Assembly (NCBI RefSeq): GCF_024297065.1
Contig: NZ_CP101114.1
Coordinates: 620,001 to 684,000 of the forward strand
Length of the DNA: 64,000 nucleotides
Direction: 5' to 3'
DNA from: Bartonella harrusi
GTDB lineage: Bacteria > Pseudomonadota > Alphaproteobacteria > Rhizobiales > Rhizobiaceae
Of the stretch, positions 1 to 10,949 are shown one piece after another. Numbering within the stretch: the first letter of the stretch is position 1; each line of letters starts with the position of its first letter. The position numbers and the translations under genes are program-made. Below the pieces are notes generated by a model, which saw only the letters and a program-made list of their open reading frames with translations, was not told the DNA's origin and did not search any database.

Positions 1-1297
1 TGGTACAGCCTTTAAGAATAAGGGGGTTCAGCCGCTTTTAGATGCTGTTGTTTCTTTTCTTCCTTCTCCTGTTGATGTTCCGGCGATTAGTGGTATTGAT
101 GTGAAGACTGAGTCTGAAATAACACGTGAATCTTCGGATGATGCTCCTCTTTCTATGCTTGCTTTTAAAATTATGAATGATCCATTTGTTGGTTCGTTGA
201 CTTTTTGTCGTATTTATTCCGGTAAAGTTCAAAAAGGTGTTTCTCTTGAAAATACCGTAAAAAGAAAGAAGGAGCGCTTGGGACGCATGCTTCAAATGCA
301 TTCAAATTCTCGTGAGGATATTGAAGAGGCGTTTGCTGGTGATATTGTTGCTCTTGCTGGGCTTAAAGAGACAACAACGGGTGATACGCTTTGCGATCCT
401 TTAAAGCCTATTATTTTAGAGCGGATGGATTTTCCTGAGCCTGTTATTGAGATCGCGATTGAGCCAAAAACGAAGGCAGATCAGGAAAAAATGGGTATAG
501 CGCTCAATCGTTTGGCGGCTGAAGATCCTTCATTTCGTGTAAAATCTGATGAGGAATCAGGGCAGACTATTATAGCTGGAATGGGCGAGCTTCATCTTGA
601 TATTATTGTTGATCGTATGCGGCGTGAGTTTAAGGTTGAAGCAAATATTGGACAGCCTCAAGTTGCTTATCGTGAATCGATTACTAAAATGGCAGAAATT
701 GATTATACGCATAAGAAGCAATCTGGTGGTGCTGGGCAGTTTGCTCGTGTAAAAATTGTTTTTGAGCCTCATGAAGGGGATGATTTTATTTTTGAATCAA
801 AGATTGTTGGTGGAGCAGTTCCTAAGGAATATATTCCAGGTGTTCAAAAAGGGATTGAGAGTGTTATGGGGTCGGGGCCTCTTGCAGGATTTCCTATGCT
901 TGGTGTCAAGGCGACTTTGATTGATGGTGGTTATCACGATGTTGATTCTTCCGTTTTGGCTTTTGAGATTGCTGCTCGTGCTGCTTTTCGTGATGGAGCA
1001 AAGAAAGCTGGTGCGCAGCTTCTTGAACCCATTATGAAGGTAGAGGTTGTAACTCCGGAAGATTATGTTGGCGATGTTATTGGCGATCTAAATTCTCGTC
1101 GTGGACAGATTTCAGGAACTGAGGCGCGTGGTATTGCCACAGTTGTGAATGCAATGGTTCCTTTGGCAAATATGTTTGGTTATGTGAATACTCTTCGTTC
1201 GATGAGTCAGGGGCGTGCGCAGTATACGATGCAGTTTGATCATTACGAGCCTGTTCCTTCGGCTGTTGCTTTGGAGATTCAAAAGAAATACGTGTAA
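1..1297 (+). CDS. fusA: Elongation factor G, C-terminal part (5' end outside window)
   Basis: Ribosomal translocase GTPase of the cytoplasm. The reading frame is already open at base 2, so the GTPase domain and the real start lie upstream; an ATG at 101 is internal. About 431 residues are visible, roughly the last 60 percent of a normal EF-G: domain II ([19 protein letters not shown]), then domains III to V, including the domain IV stretch [19 protein letters not shown] and the C-terminal [19 protein letters not shown]. It is followed 61 bp later by tuf, the normal str-operon order. Identification is firm. Confidence 0.97.
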   Translation, partial: GTAFKNKGVQPLLDAVVSFLPSPVDVPAISGIDVKTESEITRESSDDAPLSMLAFKIMNDPFVGSLTFCRIYSGKVQKGVSLENTVKRKKERLGRMLQMHSNSREDIEEAFAGDIVALAGLKETTTGDTLCDPLKPIILERMDFPEPVIEIAIEPKTKADQEKMGIALNRLAAEDPSFRVKSDEESGQTIIAGMGELHLDIIVDRMRREFKVEANIGQPQVAYRESITKMAEIDYTHKKQSGGAGQFARVKIVFEPHEGDDFIFESKIVGGAVPKEYIPGVQKGIESVMGSGPLAGFPMLGVKATLIDGGYHDVDSSVLAFEIAARAAFRDGAKKAGAQLLEPIMKVEVVTPEDYVGDVIGDLNSRRGQISGTEARGIATVVNAMVPLANMFGYVNTLRSMSQGRAQYTMQFDHYEPVPSAVALEIQKKYV

Positions 1298-1358
1298 TTT
1301 TATTACATTATTAATTTTTAACTTAGTCCTTGATTTGGACGGAAAATGGAGAGCTCAA

Positions 1359-2534
1359 ATGGCAAAGAGCAAATTTGAACGTACGAAGCCGCATGTTAAT
1401 ATTGGTACGATTGGTCACGTTGACCATGGGAAGACCTCGTTGACAGCAGCAATTACGAAATATTTTGGTGAATTTAAAGCATATGACCAAATTGATGCGG
1501 CACCAGAGGAACGTGCCCGTGGAATTACCATTTCTACAGCGCATGTTGAGTATGAAACAGAGAAGAGGCACTATGCACACGTTGATTGCCCTGGTCACGC
1601 AGATTATGTGAAAAACATGATCACAGGAGCAGCACAGATGGATGGAGCGATTTTGGTTGTTTCTGCTGCTGATGGTCCAATGCCTCAAACACGTGAGCAT
1701 ATTCTTCTCGCACGCCAAGTTGGTGTTCCAGCGATTGTGGTTTTTCTAAATAAAGTTGATCAGGTTGATGATGCTGAGCTTTTGGAGCTTGTTGAGCTTG
1801 AAGTGCGTGAGCTGTTATCAAAATATGATTTTCCAGGAGATGAAATACCCATTGTGAAAGGTTCTGCATTGGCTGCTCTTGAAGATAAAGATAAAAGCAT
1901 TGGTGAAGATGCGGTTCGTCTTTTGATGAGTGAAGTTGATAATTATATCCCTACACCGGAACGTCCTGTTGATCAGCCATTTTTGATGCCGATTGAGGAT
2001 GTTTTTTCGATTTCGGGTCGTGGTACGGTTGTTACTGGTCGTGTTGAACGTGGTGTTATCAAGGTTGGGGAAGAAATTGAAATAATAGGGATTCGTCCTA
2101 CATCTAAGACGACGGTTACAGGTGTTGAAATGTTCCGTAAGCTTTTAGATCAAGGGCAAGCAGGTGATAATATTGGTGCACTGCTTCGTGGTGTTGATCG
2201 AGAAGGAATTGAGCGTGGTCAGGTTTTGGCGAAACCTGGTTCAGTTACACCACATACGCGTTTTAAGGCAGAGGCTTATATTTTAACGAAAGATGAAGGA
2301 GGCCGTCATACTCCGTTTTTTACGAATTATCGTCCGCAATTTTACTTCCGTACGACGGATGTGACAGGAATAGTGACGCTTCCAGAAGGAACAGAGATGG
2401 TTATGCCTGGCGATAATGTAGCGATGGATGTTTCTTTGATTGTTCCCATTGCGATGGAAGAGAAGCTTCGTTTTGCTATTCGTGAAGGCGGTCGTACTGT
2501 TGGCGCCGGTATCGTTTCTAAGATCATTGAATAA
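1359..2534 (+). CDS. tuf: Elongation factor Tu
   Basis: GTPase that delivers aminoacyl-tRNA to the ribosome. It has 391 residues, the usual alphaproteobacterial length. The P-loop GHVDHGKT is at residues 19-26, followed by RGITI (switch I), DCPGH (switch II) and NKVD; the beta-barrel domains II and III follow, ending [11 protein letters not shown]. The frame is open upstream into fusA, but the ATG at 1359 matches the family N-terminus [14 protein letters not shown]; the longer upstream reading is out-of-frame fusA sequence. It lies between fusA and rpsJ with a hairpin after the stop. Alphaproteobacteria often carry a second tuf copy, which is not in this window. Confidence 0.97.
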   Translation: MAKSKFERTKPHVNIGTIGHVDHGKTSLTAAITKYFGEFKAYDQIDAAPEERARGITISTAHVEYETEKRHYAHVDCPGHADYVKNMITGAAQMDGAILVVSAADGPMPQTREHILLARQVGVPAIVVFLNKVDQVDDAELLELVELEVRELLSKYDFPGDEIPIVKGSALAALEDKDKSIGEDAVRLLMSEVDNYIPTPERPVDQPFLMPIEDVFSISGRGTVVTGRVERGVIKVGEEIEIIGIRPTSKTTVTGVEMFRKLLDQGQAGDNIGALLRGVDREGIERGQVLAKPGSVTPHTRFKAEAYILTKDEGGRHTPFFTNYRPQFYFRTTDVTGIVTLPEGTEMVMPGDNVAMDVSLIVPIAMEEKLRFAIREGGRTVGAGIVSKIIE

Positions 2535-2548
2535 GAGTGGTTGTTAAA

Positions 2549-2578
2549 AAAACGCCTTGTTCTTAAAAAAGGCGTTTT
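2549..2578 (+). terminator. Hairpin after tuf, possible intrinsic terminator or attenuator
   Basis: A perfect 10-bp inverted repeat (AAAACGCCTT paired with AAGGCGTTTT, 10-base loop) lies 15 bp after the tuf stop. The 3' arm ends in only four T, so termination is probably partial. That suits its position between the str genes and the S10 genes, where some read-through would be expected. Function is inferred from shape only. Confidence 0.55.
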
Positions 2579-2601
2579 ACATGACAGGGAAATAAAAGAG
2601 C

Positions 2602-2910
2602 ATGAACAGTCAAAATATCCGCATTCGCTTGAAAGCATTTGATCATAGGATTCTTGATACATCAACACGTGAAATTGTGTCGACTGCCAAGCGTACTGGT
2701 GCGAATGTCCGTGGTCCTATTCCGCTTCCAACGCGGATTGAGAAGTTTACAGTGAATCGTGGACCACACATTGATAAGAAGAGTCGTGAGCAGTTTGAAA
2801 TGCGCACACATAAACGTCTTCTTGATATTGTTGATCCAACACCGCAAACAGTGGATGCGCTTATGAAGCTCGACCTATCTGCTGGTGTGGATGTAGAGAT
2901 TAAGCTCTGA
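2602..2910 (+). CDS. rpsJ: 30S ribosomal protein S10
   Basis: Small-subunit head protein, also the NusE antitermination factor. It has 102 residues, the standard length. It begins [16 protein letters not shown] and carries the family core [17 protein letters not shown]. The start is an ATG preceded by GGGAAATAAAAGAGC. It is the first gene of the S10 cluster; rplC follows after a short gap. No anomalies are seen. Confidence 0.97.
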   Translation: MNSQNIRIRLKAFDHRILDTSTREIVSTAKRTGANVRGPIPLPTRIEKFTVNRGPHIDKKSREQFEMRTHKRLLDIVDPTPQTVDALMKLDLSAGVDVEIKL

Positions 2911-2937
2911 GGTTTGAGGACAGAAGGAACAGACCCG

Positions 2938-3678
2938 ATGCGTTCAGGTGTAATAGCACAGAAGCTGGGCATGACCCGTATTTATAATGAAGCTGGTGAG
3001 CATGTGCCGGTAACAGTACTTCGTTTGGAGAATTGTCAAGTTATTGCTCAGCGTACAGTTGAAAAGAATGGCTATACTGCTGTTCAACTAGGTGTAGGCT
3101 TTGCTAAAGTTAAAAATACTTCGCAAGCTCTTCGTGGGCATTTTGCTAGGGCTTCTGTTGAGCCGAAAGCAAAAATAGCGGAGTTTCGTGTCAGTCCCGA
3201 TAATCTTCTTGATGTCGGTACTGAGATTACCGTGGAACATTTTGTTCCAGGTCAGCGCGTTGATGTGACAGGTACGAGTATTGGTAAAGGTTTTGCTGGT
3301 GTTATGAAGCGGCATAATTTCGGTGGACATCGTGCATCACATGGTAATTCAATTACACATCGTGCGCATGGATCGACAGGACAGTGTCAAGATCCGGGTA
3401 AGGTGTTTAAAGGTAAAAAAATGGCTGGTCATATGGGGCATGTTCGTGTAACGACGCAGAATATTGAGGTGGTCTCTACAGATATTGAGCGTGGTTTAAT
3501 TTTGGTCCGTGGCGCTGTTTCTGGGTCTAAAGGTGCTTGGATTTTGGTTCGTGATGCTATAAAAAAACGTCTTCCTGATAATGTGCCTAAACCCGCTGGT
3601 ATTCGCCGTGTTGAGAAAGAAAAAACGGAAATGGTTGCTCCAGTGATGGAAACCTCTGGAATTGAGGGAGCCGAGTAA
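2938..3678 (+). CDS. rplC: 50S ribosomal protein L3
   Basis: Early-assembly protein of the large subunit, near the peptidyl transferase centre. The ATG at 2938 ([16 protein letters not shown]) fits the family start; an upstream in-frame TTG at 2914 would add eight unconserved residues. It has 246 residues, longer than E. coli L3 because of the C-terminal tail typical of alphaproteobacteria. The conserved central loop around [17 protein letters not shown] and the segment [15 protein letters not shown] are present. The stop TAA overlaps the rplD start ATG by one base, which suggests translational coupling. Confidence 0.96.
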   Translation: MRSGVIAQKLGMTRIYNEAGEHVPVTVLRLENCQVIAQRTVEKNGYTAVQLGVGFAKVKNTSQALRGHFARASVEPKAKIAEFRVSPDNLLDVGTEITVEHFVPGQRVDVTGTSIGKGFAGVMKRHNFGGHRASHGNSITHRAHGSTGQCQDPGKVFKGKKMAGHMGHVRVTTQNIEVVSTDIERGLILVRGAVSGSKGAWILVRDAIKKRLPDNVPKPAGIRRVEKEKTEMVAPVMETSGIEGAE

Positions 3679-4298
3679 TGGATCTTGTAATTAAAACCCT
3701 TGATGGTAATGAAGCTGGTAAATTAGAAGTTTCTGAGGGTATTTTTGGTCTTGTTCCACGTGAGGATATTTTGCAACGTGTCGTTCGTTGGCAGCTTGCT
3801 CGTCGTCAACAGGGGACACATCAATCACAGGGACGATCTGATGTGTCGCGAACAGGGGCAAAGATGTTTAAGCAAAAAGGAACGGGACGTGCTCGACATT
3901 CATCTGCCCGTGCGCCGCAGTTTCGAGGTGGTGGTAAGGCGCATGGTCCTGTGTTTCGTAGCCATGCGTGTGATCTTCCTAAGAAGATTCGTGCGCTCGG
4001 AGTGCGTCTTGCTTTGTCGGCAAAATTTAAGACGAATGATTTAATTGTTGTTGATGATTTGCGTATTAAGGACGCTAAAACGAGAGTGCTTGTTTCTCGG
4101 TTTTCTGAACTTGGGTTTGATAATGCTCTTTTAGTGGGTGGTAAAGAAATTGATGTTCATTTTTCACGTGCTGCGTCTAATATTCCTAATATTGATATTT
4201 TGCCAATTCAGGGGATTAATGTTTATGATATTTTGCGTCGCAGCAAGCTTGTTTTATCAAGAGCAGCTGTAGAGGCTCTTGAGGAGCGTTTTAAATGA
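3678..4298 (+). CDS. rplD: 50S ribosomal protein L4
   Basis: Large-subunit protein lining the exit tunnel; in enterobacteria it also autoregulates the S10 operon. It has 206 residues. The conserved extended loop is visible as [15 protein letters not shown] and [10 protein letters not shown]. It overlaps rplC by one base and rplW by four bases (ATGA), so the three are probably translated in a coupled way. Whether L4 autoregulation operates here cannot be judged from the sequence. Confidence 0.96.
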   Translation: MDLVIKTLDGNEAGKLEVSEGIFGLVPREDILQRVVRWQLARRQQGTHQSQGRSDVSRTGAKMFKQKGTGRARHSSARAPQFRGGGKAHGPVFRSHACDLPKKIRALGVRLALSAKFKTNDLIVVDDLRIKDAKTRVLVSRFSELGFDNALLVGGKEIDVHFSRAASNIPNIDILPIQGINVYDILRRSKLVLSRAAVEALEERFK

Positions 4299-4588
4299 CA
4301 GACCTTCGCCATTATGATATAATTGTTAGTCCAGTTATTACTGAAAAGTCGACTATGATTTCCGAGTATAATCAAGTTGCTTTTAATGTTGCACCAAAAG
4401 CGACAAAGCCTGAAATTAAAGCGGCTGTTGAAGCGCTTTTTAGCGTTAAAGTTAAGGCAGTTAACACGATAGTTCGTAAAGGCAAGGTAAAGCGTTTCAA
4501 AGGCATTGTTGGTCGGCAGAATGATGTCAAAAAAGCGATCGTAACGCTGGCTAGAGGTCAGTCTATCGACGTTTCAACAGGACTTTAA
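4295..4588 (+). CDS. rplW: 50S ribosomal protein L23
   Basis: Protein at the exit of the polypeptide tunnel, the docking site for trigger factor and SRP. It has 97 residues, normal for the family. Landmarks are the N-terminal [14 protein letters not shown] and the [10 protein letters not shown] stretch. The start overlaps the rplD stop (ATGA). Confidence 0.96.
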   Translation: MTDLRHYDIIVSPVITEKSTMISEYNQVAFNVAPKATKPEIKAAVEALFSVKVKAVNTIVRKGKVKRFKGIVGRQNDVKKAIVTLARGQSIDVSTGL

Positions 4589-4609
4589 AGCGGTTCGGAG
4601 ATAAGAATA

Positions 4610-5443
4610 ATGGCACTTAAGCACTTTAATCCAACGACACCTGGACAGCGTCAACTTGTTATTGTCGATCGCTCTTCTCTTTATAAAGGTAAGCCTGAAA
4701 AGACGTTAACAGAAGGCCTGTTGTCAAAAGGTGGGCGTAATAATCGTGGTCGTGTTACTGCTCGTTTTCAGGGTGGTAGACATAAACGCAGCTATCGGTT
4801 TGTTGATTTCAAGCGCCTCAAACGTGATGTTGCTGCAAAAGTTGAGCGTTTGGAGTACGATCCAAATCGAACTGCTTTTATTGCATTAATACGTTATGAA
4901 GACGGTCAGTTAAGTTATATACTTGCACCACAGCGTCTTGGTGTCGGCGATTTTATTATAGCCGGTTCTAATGTCGATGTAAAACCAGGCAATGCGATGC
5001 CTCTTGGGAATATGCCGGTTGGTACGATTATTCATAATGTTGAAATGAAGCCGGGAAAAGGTGGTCAAATTGCCCGTTCAGCTGGCACTTATGCGCAGTT
5101 GGTTGGACGTGATCAAGGAATGGCTATTCTTCGTCTTAATTCTGGAGAACAGCGTTTGGTATCTGGTCGTTGCTTTGCAACGGTTGGTGCAGTTTCAAAT
5201 CCTGATCATGGAAATATTAATGATGGTAAGGCAGGACGGTCGCGTTGGCGTGGTAAGCGTCCACATGTTCGTGGTGTTGCTATGAATCCAGTTGATCATC
5301 CACATGGTGGTGGTGAAGGTCGTACATCAGGGGGACGTCATCCAGTGTCTCCTTGGGGTAAACCTACAAAAGGTAAGCGTACGCGCTCTAATAAAGCCAC
5401 TGATAAGTTTATTATGCGCACGCGTCATCAGCGCAAGAAATGA
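4610..5443 (+). CDS. rplB: 50S ribosomal protein L2
   Basis: Primary rRNA-binding protein of the large subunit, required for subunit joining and peptidyl transferase activity. It has 277 residues. The family signature [18 protein letters not shown] with the functionally important histidine lies near residues 224-241, and RGVAMNP is intact. It sits 21 bp after rplW, ahead of rpsS. Confidence 0.97.
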   Translation: MALKHFNPTTPGQRQLVIVDRSSLYKGKPEKTLTEGLLSKGGRNNRGRVTARFQGGRHKRSYRFVDFKRLKRDVAAKVERLEYDPNRTAFIALIRYEDGQLSYILAPQRLGVGDFIIAGSNVDVKPGNAMPLGNMPVGTIIHNVEMKPGKGGQIARSAGTYAQLVGRDQGMAILRLNSGEQRLVSGRCFATVGAVSNPDHGNINDGKAGRSRWRGKRPHVRGVAMNPVDHPHGGGEGRTSGGRHPVSPWGKPTKGKRTRSNKATDKFIMRTRHQRKK

Positions 5444-5458
5444 GAAAGGTAGTCTGAA

Positions 5459-5737
5459 GTGGTTCGTTCGGTTTGGAAAGGTCCGTTTGTTGACGGCTAT
5501 CTTCTTGGAAAAGCAGAAAAGGTCCGTGCGAGTGGACGCAATGAAGTTATTAAAATATGGAGTCGTCGCTCTACTATTTTACCACAATTTGTTGGTTTAA
5601 CTTTTGGTGTTTACAATGGTAATAAGCATATTCCTGTTTCTGTTTCTGAAGAGATGGTAGGGCATAAGTTTGGTGAGTTTTCTCCCACTAGGACTTATTA
5701 TGGGCATGGTGCAGATAAGAAAGCGAAGAGGAAATAG
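5459..5737 (+). CDS. rpsS: 30S ribosomal protein S19
   Basis: Small-subunit head protein that forms a complex with S13. It has 92 residues starting with GTG ([16 protein letters not shown] in effect), preceded by GAAAGGTAGTCTGAA. The characteristic [17 protein letters not shown] and TRTYYGHG near the C-terminus are present. No ATG fits the family start, so GTG is preferred. Confidence 0.95.
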   Translation: MVRSVWKGPFVDGYLLGKAEKVRASGRNEVIKIWSRRSTILPQFVGLTFGVYNGNKHIPVSVSEEMVGHKFGEFSPTRTYYGHGADKKAKRK

Positions 5738-5739
5738 GG

Positions 5740-6129
5740 ATGGGAAAAGCTAAAGTTCCGCGCCAGCTTAAGGATAACGAAGCAAAAGCGATCAATCGGA
5801 CAATTCGTGTTAGTCAGCAGAAGCTTAATTTGGTTGCTGCGATGATTCGTGGTAAAAGAGTTAATGTCGCGCTCGCTGATTTGACGTTTTCACGTAAACG
5901 TATTGCTGAAACTGTGAAAAAAACTCTTGAATCAGCGGTTGCAAATGCAGAAAATAACCATGATCTTGATATTGATTCGCTCATTGTTGCGGAAGCTTAT
6001 GTTGGTAAGTCGATAGTGATGAAACGTTTTCATGTTCGTGGTCGTGGACGTGCTAGTCGAATTGAACGTCCATTTTCACATCTTACTATTATTGTTCGTG
6101 AAGTTACCGAAAAAGTGGAGGCCGCATAA
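5740..6129 (+). CDS. rplV: 50S ribosomal protein L22
   Basis: Exit-tunnel protein that reaches across large-subunit domains. It has 129 residues. The core [16 protein letters not shown] and the C-terminal beta-hairpin region [18 protein letters not shown] are visible. It starts 2 bp after rpsS, and its stop overlaps the first base of rpsC (TAATG). No insertion is seen in the macrolide-relevant hairpin. Confidence 0.96.
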   Translation: MGKAKVPRQLKDNEAKAINRTIRVSQQKLNLVAAMIRGKRVNVALADLTFSRKRIAETVKKTLESAVANAENNHDLDIDSLIVAEAYVGKSIVMKRFHVRGRGRASRIERPFSHLTIIVREVTEKVEAA

Positions 6130-6839
6130 TGGGTCAGAAGATCAATCCAATAGGACTTCGTCTTGGAATTAATCGGACTTGGGATTCCCGTTGGTATGCT
6201 GATAGTGGTGAATATGGGCGTCTTCTTCATGAAGATTTGGCGATCCGTTCGTATGTGCTTGAAGAGTTGAAGCAGGCAGCTATTTCTAAGGTTGTTATTG
6301 AACGCCCCCATAAAAAATGTCGTGTAACGATTCATTCAGCGCGTCCCGGTTTGATTATTGGTAAAAAAGGTGCTGATATCGAGAAGCTTCGTCGTAAGCT
6401 TTCGGAAATGACAAATGCTGAGACTTCATTGAATATCGTGGAAATTCGTAAACCGGAAACTGATGCTACGATTATTGCGCAATCAATTGCCCAGCAGTTA
6501 GAACGTCGTGTTGCTTTTCGACGTGCGATGAAACGTGCTGTTCAATCAGCTATGCGTCTTGGAGCAGAAGGAATTCGTATCAATTGTTCTGGTCGTCTTG
6601 GTGGTGCTGAAATTGCTCGTATGGAATGGTATCGTGAAGGCCGTGTTCCACTTCATACCTTGCGTTCTGATGTTGATTACGGTACAGCAGAAGCTAAGAC
6701 CGCTTATGGTATTTGTGGTGTTAAAGTTTGGGTCTTTAAAGGTGAGATCCTTGAACATGACCCGATGGCTTCAGAACGTCGTGCTACGGAAGCTGATCAT
6801 TCTGGTTCTTCATCGAATCGTCGTCGCGAAAATGCTTAG
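6129..6839 (+). CDS. rpsC: 30S ribosomal protein S3
   Basis: Small-subunit head protein at the mRNA entry. It has 236 residues. The N-terminal [15 protein letters not shown], the KH RNA-binding motif [16 protein letters not shown] (around residue 75) and the C-terminal [11 protein letters not shown] are present, followed by a short charged tail. It overlaps rplV by one base. Confidence 0.97.
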   Translation: MGQKINPIGLRLGINRTWDSRWYADSGEYGRLLHEDLAIRSYVLEELKQAAISKVVIERPHKKCRVTIHSARPGLIIGKKGADIEKLRRKLSEMTNAETSLNIVEIRKPETDATIIAQSIAQQLERRVAFRRAMKRAVQSAMRLGAEGIRINCSGRLGGAEIARMEWYREGRVPLHTLRSDVDYGTAEAKTAYGICGVKVWVFKGEILEHDPMASERRATEADHSGSSSNRRRENA

Positions 6840-6875
6840 TTTTTGTGATTAAACTAAAATTTGGAGTAGAGAGCA

Positions 6876-7289
6876 ATGTTGCAGCCAAAGCGCACAAAGT
6901 TCCGTAAACAATTTAAGGGCCGCATTCACGGCGTTTCAAAAGGTGGTACGGATTTGAATTTCGGTGCTTACGGACTGAAGGCTGTGGAGCCTGAGAGGAT
7001 TACTGCCCGCCAAATTGAAGCGGCGCGTCGTGCCATTACACGTTATATGAAGCGTTCTGGTCGTGTATGGATTCGTATTTTCCCAGATCTTCCAGTGACA
7101 TCTAAACCGACTGAAGTTCGTATGGGTAAAGGTAAGGGAAGCGTTGATTATTGGGCTACTCGTGTCGCACCTGGACGTATCATGTTTGAACTTGATGGGG
7201 TTCCTGAGGATGTGGCGCGTGAAGCATTAAGATTGGGTGCTGCAAAGTTACCTATTAAAACGCGTTTCATACAGCGTATTGCTGAATAA
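6876..7289 (+). CDS. rplP: 50S ribosomal protein L16
   Basis: Large-subunit protein near the A site. It has 137 residues starting [16 protein letters not shown]; the conserved [15 protein letters not shown] lies around residues 82-96. The start ATG follows TTGGAGTAGAGAGCA, a good ribosome-binding site. It is in the usual order between rpsC and rpmC. Confidence 0.97.
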   Translation: MLQPKRTKFRKQFKGRIHGVSKGGTDLNFGAYGLKAVEPERITARQIEAARRAITRYMKRSGRVWIRIFPDLPVTSKPTEVRMGKGKGSVDYWATRVAPGRIMFELDGVPEDVAREALRLGAAKLPIKTRFIQRIAE

Positions 7290-7300
7290 AGAGGTAAGCG

Positions 7301-7501
7301 ATGAGAGCCACAGAATTACGGGCGCAAACGCTCGACCAAATGAAAGATGAGTTGGTTAAGTTGAAGAAAGAGCAGTTTAATTTGCGCTTTCAAAAAGCAA
7401 CGGGTCAATTGGAAAAGACTGCACGTGTTAGGCAGGTTCGTCGTGATATCGCGCGTGTTAAAACTTTTCTTCGTCAGAAGATAAACGAAAGTAAGGTTTG
7501 A
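7301..7501 (+). CDS. rpmC: 50S ribosomal protein L29
   Basis: Small protein next to L23 at the tunnel exit. It has 66 residues: a two-helix protein with [20 protein letters not shown] at the start and the [20 protein letters not shown] core. It is preceded by AAAGAGGTAAGCG. rpsQ begins 11 bp after its stop. Confidence 0.95.
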   Translation: MRATELRAQTLDQMKDELVKLKKEQFNLRFQKATGQLEKTARVRQVRRDIARVKTFLRQKINESKV

Positions 7502-7512
7502 GGAAATAAGAG

Positions 7513-7752
7513 ATGCCTAAACGCATTTTACAGGGTGTTGTCGTAAGCGACAAGAACGATAAAACTGTCGTTGTTAAAGTGGAGCGGCGCTATTCTCATC
7601 CGCTTCTTAAAAAGACTGTTAGAAAGTCTAAGAAATATAAGGCACATGATGAGGATAACCAATTTAAAATTGGAGATCAGATTTTTATTCAGGAATCTAA
7701 ACCGATTTCGAAAGATAAATGTTGGATTGTTCTTAAAAGCAGTGTAGCGTAG
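7513..7752 (+). CDS. rpsQ: 30S ribosomal protein S17
   Basis: Primary 16S rRNA-binding OB-fold protein. It has 79 residues; the motifs [19 protein letters not shown] and [19 protein letters not shown] are family-typical. A 148-bp AT-rich gap follows before rplN, the widest gap so far in the cluster, and could hold a promoter or processing site. No convincing -35/-10 pair was identified there. Confidence 0.95.
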   Translation: MPKRILQGVVVSDKNDKTVVVKVERRYSHPLLKKTVRKSKKYKAHDEDNQFKIGDQIFIQESKPISKDKCWIVLKSSVA

Positions 7753-7900
7753 TTAATGGGGTTTATTGTTATAAAAGTTAGCGGTAGATTTCTTTCTATT
7801 TATAGTTTTTTTGGATAATAGATTTATGGTTATTTGGCAGATAAATCCGGGTGTGTTAGAGGCATAACCGGATATCAGTGTTAAGAGAAGGTGGCCAGTC

Positions 7901-8269
7901 ATGATTCAGATGCAAACAAACCTCGACGTTGCCGATAATTCGGGTGCGCGTCGTGTCATGTGCATCAAAGTGTTAGGCGGTTCAAAGCGTAAATATGCTT
8001 CGGTCGGTGACATTATTGTTGTTTCGGTCAAGGATGCTATTCCTCGTGGTCGAGTTAAAAAAGGTGATGTGATGAAAGCGGTAGTGGTTCGTACTGCTAA
8101 AGATATTCGTCGCGTAGACGGTAGTGTTATTCGCTTTGATAGTAATGCTGCTGTTTTGGTTGATAATAAGAAAGAGCCGATTGGTACACGTATCTTTGGA
8201 CCTGTTCCTCGCGAACTTCGTGGTAGGAATCATATGAAGATCATTTCCCTCGCTCCTGAAGTGTTGTAA
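7901..8269 (+). CDS. rplN: 50S ribosomal protein L14
   Basis: Large-subunit protein in the intersubunit bridge B8 region. It has 122 residues, the standard length: [18 protein letters not shown] at the start and [20 protein letters not shown] near the end. The ATG is preceded by GAGAAGGTGGCCAGTC. It opens the spc-type gene block and is followed closely by rplX. Confidence 0.97.
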   Translation: MIQMQTNLDVADNSGARRVMCIKVLGGSKRKYASVGDIIVVSVKDAIPRGRVKKGDVMKAVVVRTAKDIRRVDGSVIRFDSNAAVLVDNKKEPIGTRIFGPVPRELRGRNHMKIISLAPEVL

Positions 8270-8281
8270 GGGGTGGTTGTT

Positions 8282-8596
8282 ATGCAAAAGATTCGAAAAG
8301 GTGATAAAGTCGTTGTTTTATCCGGTAAGGATAAAGGATGTAGTGGTGAAGTAATTAAGGTGTATCCAAAGGAAAGTAAGGCTCTTGTTCGTGGCATTAA
8401 TATGATTAAACGTCATCAACGCCAAACACAAAAACAAGAAGCTGGGATTGTTTCTAAAGAAGCGCCGATTCATCTATCTAATTTAGCGATTGCTGATCCT
8501 AAAAATGGTAGGCCTACGCGTGTAGGTTTTCGTGTGAATGCAGATGGTAATAAGGTCCGTTTTGCCAAGCGTTCGGGAGAGTTGATTAATGGCTGA
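8282..8596 (+). CDS. rplX: 50S ribosomal protein L24
   Basis: Assembly initiator of the large subunit with a KOW fold. It has 104 residues from the ATG at 8282 ([19 protein letters not shown]); a GTG nine bases upstream in frame is less likely, since the family starts at MQKI. The KOW-like [18 protein letters not shown] is at residues 7-24. It overlaps the start of rplE by eight bases. Confidence 0.96.
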   Translation: MQKIRKGDKVVVLSGKDKGCSGEVIKVYPKESKALVRGINMIKRHQRQTQKQEAGIVSKEAPIHLSNLAIADPKNGRPTRVGFRVNADGNKVRFAKRSGELING

Positions 8597-9146
8597 AGAA
8601 AAACAAACGCCACGCATGAAAACGCATTATTTTGAAGTGGTTCGTAAAGCGTTGCAAGAAAAGTTTAATTATAAGAATGCGATGCAAATTCCGCGGGTTG
8701 ATAAAATTGTGGTTAATATGGGAATTGGTGAAGCGACTGCCGATTCTAAGAAGCCGTCTATTGCTGCTGAAGATTTGGGGTTGATAACAGGTCAGAAGGC
8801 TGTTGTTACCCGCGCACGTAATTCCATTGCGACCTTTAAGGTTCGTGAAGGGATGCCGCTTGGGGCTAAAGTTACATTGCGTAAAGATCGTATGTTTGAA
8901 TTTTTGGATCGTCTTGTTACGATTGCGCTTCCGCGGGTTCGTGATTTTCGTGGTTTGAACCCAAAAAGCTTTGATGGTCGTGGTAATTTTGCTATGGGTA
9001 TTAAAGAACACATTGTGTTTCCAGAGATTAATTATGATAAAGTTGATCAAATTTGGGGCATGGATATTATCGTTTGTACGACAGCAAAAACGGATGATGA
9101 GGCGCGTGAATTGTTGCGTGCTTTTAATTTTCCTTTTCGTTCGTAA
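8589..9146 (+). CDS. rplE: 50S ribosomal protein L5
   Basis: 5S rRNA-binding protein of the central protuberance. It has 185 residues, the normal length. [33 protein letters not shown] and the C-terminal [19 protein letters not shown] are recognisable. The start overlaps the rplX 3' end, indicating coupled translation. Confidence 0.97.
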   Translation: MAEEKQTPRMKTHYFEVVRKALQEKFNYKNAMQIPRVDKIVVNMGIGEATADSKKPSIAAEDLGLITGQKAVVTRARNSIATFKVREGMPLGAKVTLRKDRMFEFLDRLVTIALPRVRDFRGLNPKSFDGRGNFAMGIKEHIVFPEINYDKVDQIWGMDIIVCTTAKTDDEARELLRAFNFPFRS

Positions 9147-9170
9147 CGGCAAATGTAGCGAGGTAAGATT

Positions 9171-9476
9171 ATGGCCAAAGTAAGTGCCGTTGAAAAAAAT
9201 AAGCATCGTGAAGCAATGGTAAAACGTTATGCAGCACGTCGTGCACGTTTGAAAGCGATTGTTATGGATCAGAAGATTTCTCTTGAAGAGCGCTTTAAGG
9301 CTTCTGTGCAATTGGCAGGATTACCACGTAATTCTGCAAAGGTTCGAGTTCGTAATCGTTGTGAGGTTTCGGGACGTCCACGGGCTTATTATCGTAAACT
9401 AAAAATGTCGCGGATTGCGTTACGTGAACTTGGCTCTATAGGCCATATTCCGGGCATTGTTAAATCTAGTTGGTAA
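9171..9476 (+). CDS. rpsN: 30S ribosomal protein S14
   Basis: Small-subunit head protein. It has 101 residues of the long type that lacks the zinc-binding cysteine pairs, as expected in alphaproteobacteria. The conserved C-terminal half [16 protein letters not shown] and [11 protein letters not shown] is intact. It sits between rplE and rpsH. Confidence 0.96.
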   Translation: MAKVSAVEKNKHREAMVKRYAARRARLKAIVMDQKISLEERFKASVQLAGLPRNSAKVRVRNRCEVSGRPRAYYRKLKMSRIALRELGSIGHIPGIVKSSW

Positions 9477-9490
9477 GAGGAGATTACTCA

Positions 9491-9889
9491 ATGTCTATGT
9501 CAGATCCTCTTGGTGATATGTTAACGCGTATTCGTAATGCGCTTGGTCGTAAAAAAAACAAAGTGATTACACCTGCTTCTAAGCTTCGTGTGCGTGTTCT
9601 TGATGTTCTTCAGTCTGAAGGTTATATTCGTGGCTATAAGCAAGTCGATTTAGGTGGTGGAAAATCTGAAATTGAAATCGAGTTGAAATATTTTGAAGGG
9701 TTGGCTGCTATTCGTGAGGTTTCACGTGTTTCAAAGCCTGGTCGTCGTGTTTATGTTTCTGCTAAGTCCCTTCCTCAAGTGGCAAATGGTCTTGGTATTT
9801 CAATTTTATCCACTCCTAAAGGTGTTATGGCGGATCATGAAGCGCGTGAACAAAATGTTGGTGGAGAGCTCCTTTGTCGTGTTTTCTAA
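9491..9889 (+). CDS. rpsH: 30S ribosomal protein S8
   Basis: Central-domain 16S rRNA-binding protein; in E. coli it is the translational repressor of the spc operon. It has 132 residues from the ATG at 9491 ([19 protein letters not shown]) with GGAGATTACTCA upstream. The RNA-binding motif [17 protein letters not shown] near the C-terminus is intact. A GTG-type start 21 bases earlier would lie in the rpsN stop region and is not preferred. Confidence 0.97.
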   Translation: MSMSDPLGDMLTRIRNALGRKKNKVITPASKLRVRVLDVLQSEGYIRGYKQVDLGGGKSEIEIELKYFEGLAAIREVSRVSKPGRRVYVSAKSLPQVANGLGISILSTPKGVMADHEAREQNVGGELLCRVF

Positions 9890-9926
9890 GTAATGTTGAG
9901 AAAACAGAAAAAAGTAGGTTAGAATA

Positions 9927-10460
9927 ATGTCTCGTATTGGAAAAAAACCCATTTCAATTCCTTCTGGGGTTACTGCAACTGTTGAAGGGCAACTGGTTAA
10001 GGCAAAAGGTCCGAAAGGTGAGCTCAGTTATGTTGTTAATGATGAAGTTTTAGTGAAATGTGAGGAAAATTTTGTAATGGTTTCACCGCGAGATCAGTCA
10101 AAAGATGCACGCTCTAAATGGGGAATGTCGCGCTCGATGATTGAGAATATTTTTTGTGGTGTGAAAGATGGTTTTGAAAAGAGACTGGAGATCAACGGAG
10201 TTGGTTATCGTGCCGCTTTACAGGGGAGGGATGTTCAGCTGTCGTTAGGTTTTTCGCATGATGTTATTTATAAAGTACCATCAGGCATTACTGTGACGGT
10301 TCCGAAGCCTACGGAAATTGTTATTTCTGGAATTGATAAGCAGCAGGTTGGGCAAGTTGCAGCGGAGATTCGCGAATATCGTAGACCTGAGCCTTACAAA
10401 GGTAAAGGTGTGAAACATGCTGATGAGCGTATCTTTCGTAAAGAAGGTAAAAAGAAATAG
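9927..10460 (+). CDS. rplF: 50S ribosomal protein L6
   Basis: Large-subunit protein near the factor-binding site. It has 177 residues and two similar beta-sheet domains; the C-terminal signature [14 protein letters not shown] is present. The start [15 protein letters not shown] is the family N-terminus. The neighbouring order rpsH-rplF-rplR is standard. Confidence 0.97.
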   Translation: MSRIGKKPISIPSGVTATVEGQLVKAKGPKGELSYVVNDEVLVKCEENFVMVSPRDQSKDARSKWGMSRSMIENIFCGVKDGFEKRLEINGVGYRAALQGRDVQLSLGFSHDVIYKVPSGITVTVPKPTEIVISGIDKQQVGQVAAEIREYRRPEPYKGKGVKHADERIFRKEGKKK

Positions 10461-10472
10461 GAATTTTGTATT

Positions 10473-10835
10473 ATGGTTTCTTCTAAGGGCATTATCCAGC
10501 GTCGTGCACGACGTGTTCGTCGTAGAATAAAAATGGTTTCTAGTGGTCGTCCACGCCTTAGTGTTTATCGTTCGAATCAGAACATTTATGCTCAAATTAT
10601 TGATGATTCGCGTGGGCATACCCTCGTTGCGGCATCCACTCTTGAGGGTGAATTAAAAAAGTCATTAAAAAATGGTAGTGATAAAGAGGCAGCTTTTGCT
10701 GTTGGTAAATTAATTGCTGAGCGTGCAAAAGAAGCCGGTGTTAATGAAGTGATTTTTGATCGTGGGGCATATGTTTATCATGGTAGAGTAAAGGCTTTGG
10801 CTGAAGCTGCTCGTGAGTGTGGTTTGAACTTCTAA
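10473..10835 (+). CDS. rplR: 50S ribosomal protein L18
   Basis: 5S rRNA-binding protein of the central protuberance. It has 120 residues: [20 protein letters not shown] around residues 28-47 and [20 protein letters not shown] near the C-terminus. It begins 12 bp after rplF. A 114-bp gap follows before rpsE. Confidence 0.97.
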   Translation: MVSSKGIIQRRARRVRRRIKMVSSGRPRLSVYRSNQNIYAQIIDDSRGHTLVAASTLEGELKKSLKNGSDKEAAFAVGKLIAERAKEAGVNEVIFDRGAYVYHGRVKALAEAARECGLNF

Positions 10836-10949
10836 AGTCTTTTATTTAGAAGCTTAAGTAAGAAGATTTTAAGGTGTTTCGTGTGAGTTCTTCTGCTATT
10901 AAAGGAGAATTTTGTTAGAGTGCTTCCGGAAAAGAAAAAGGAATGAGGA

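Noticed and set aside
1215..1358. N-terminal extension of EF-Tu
   Set aside because: The open frame upstream of 1359 lies in fusA sequence read in another frame; the family start is at 1359.
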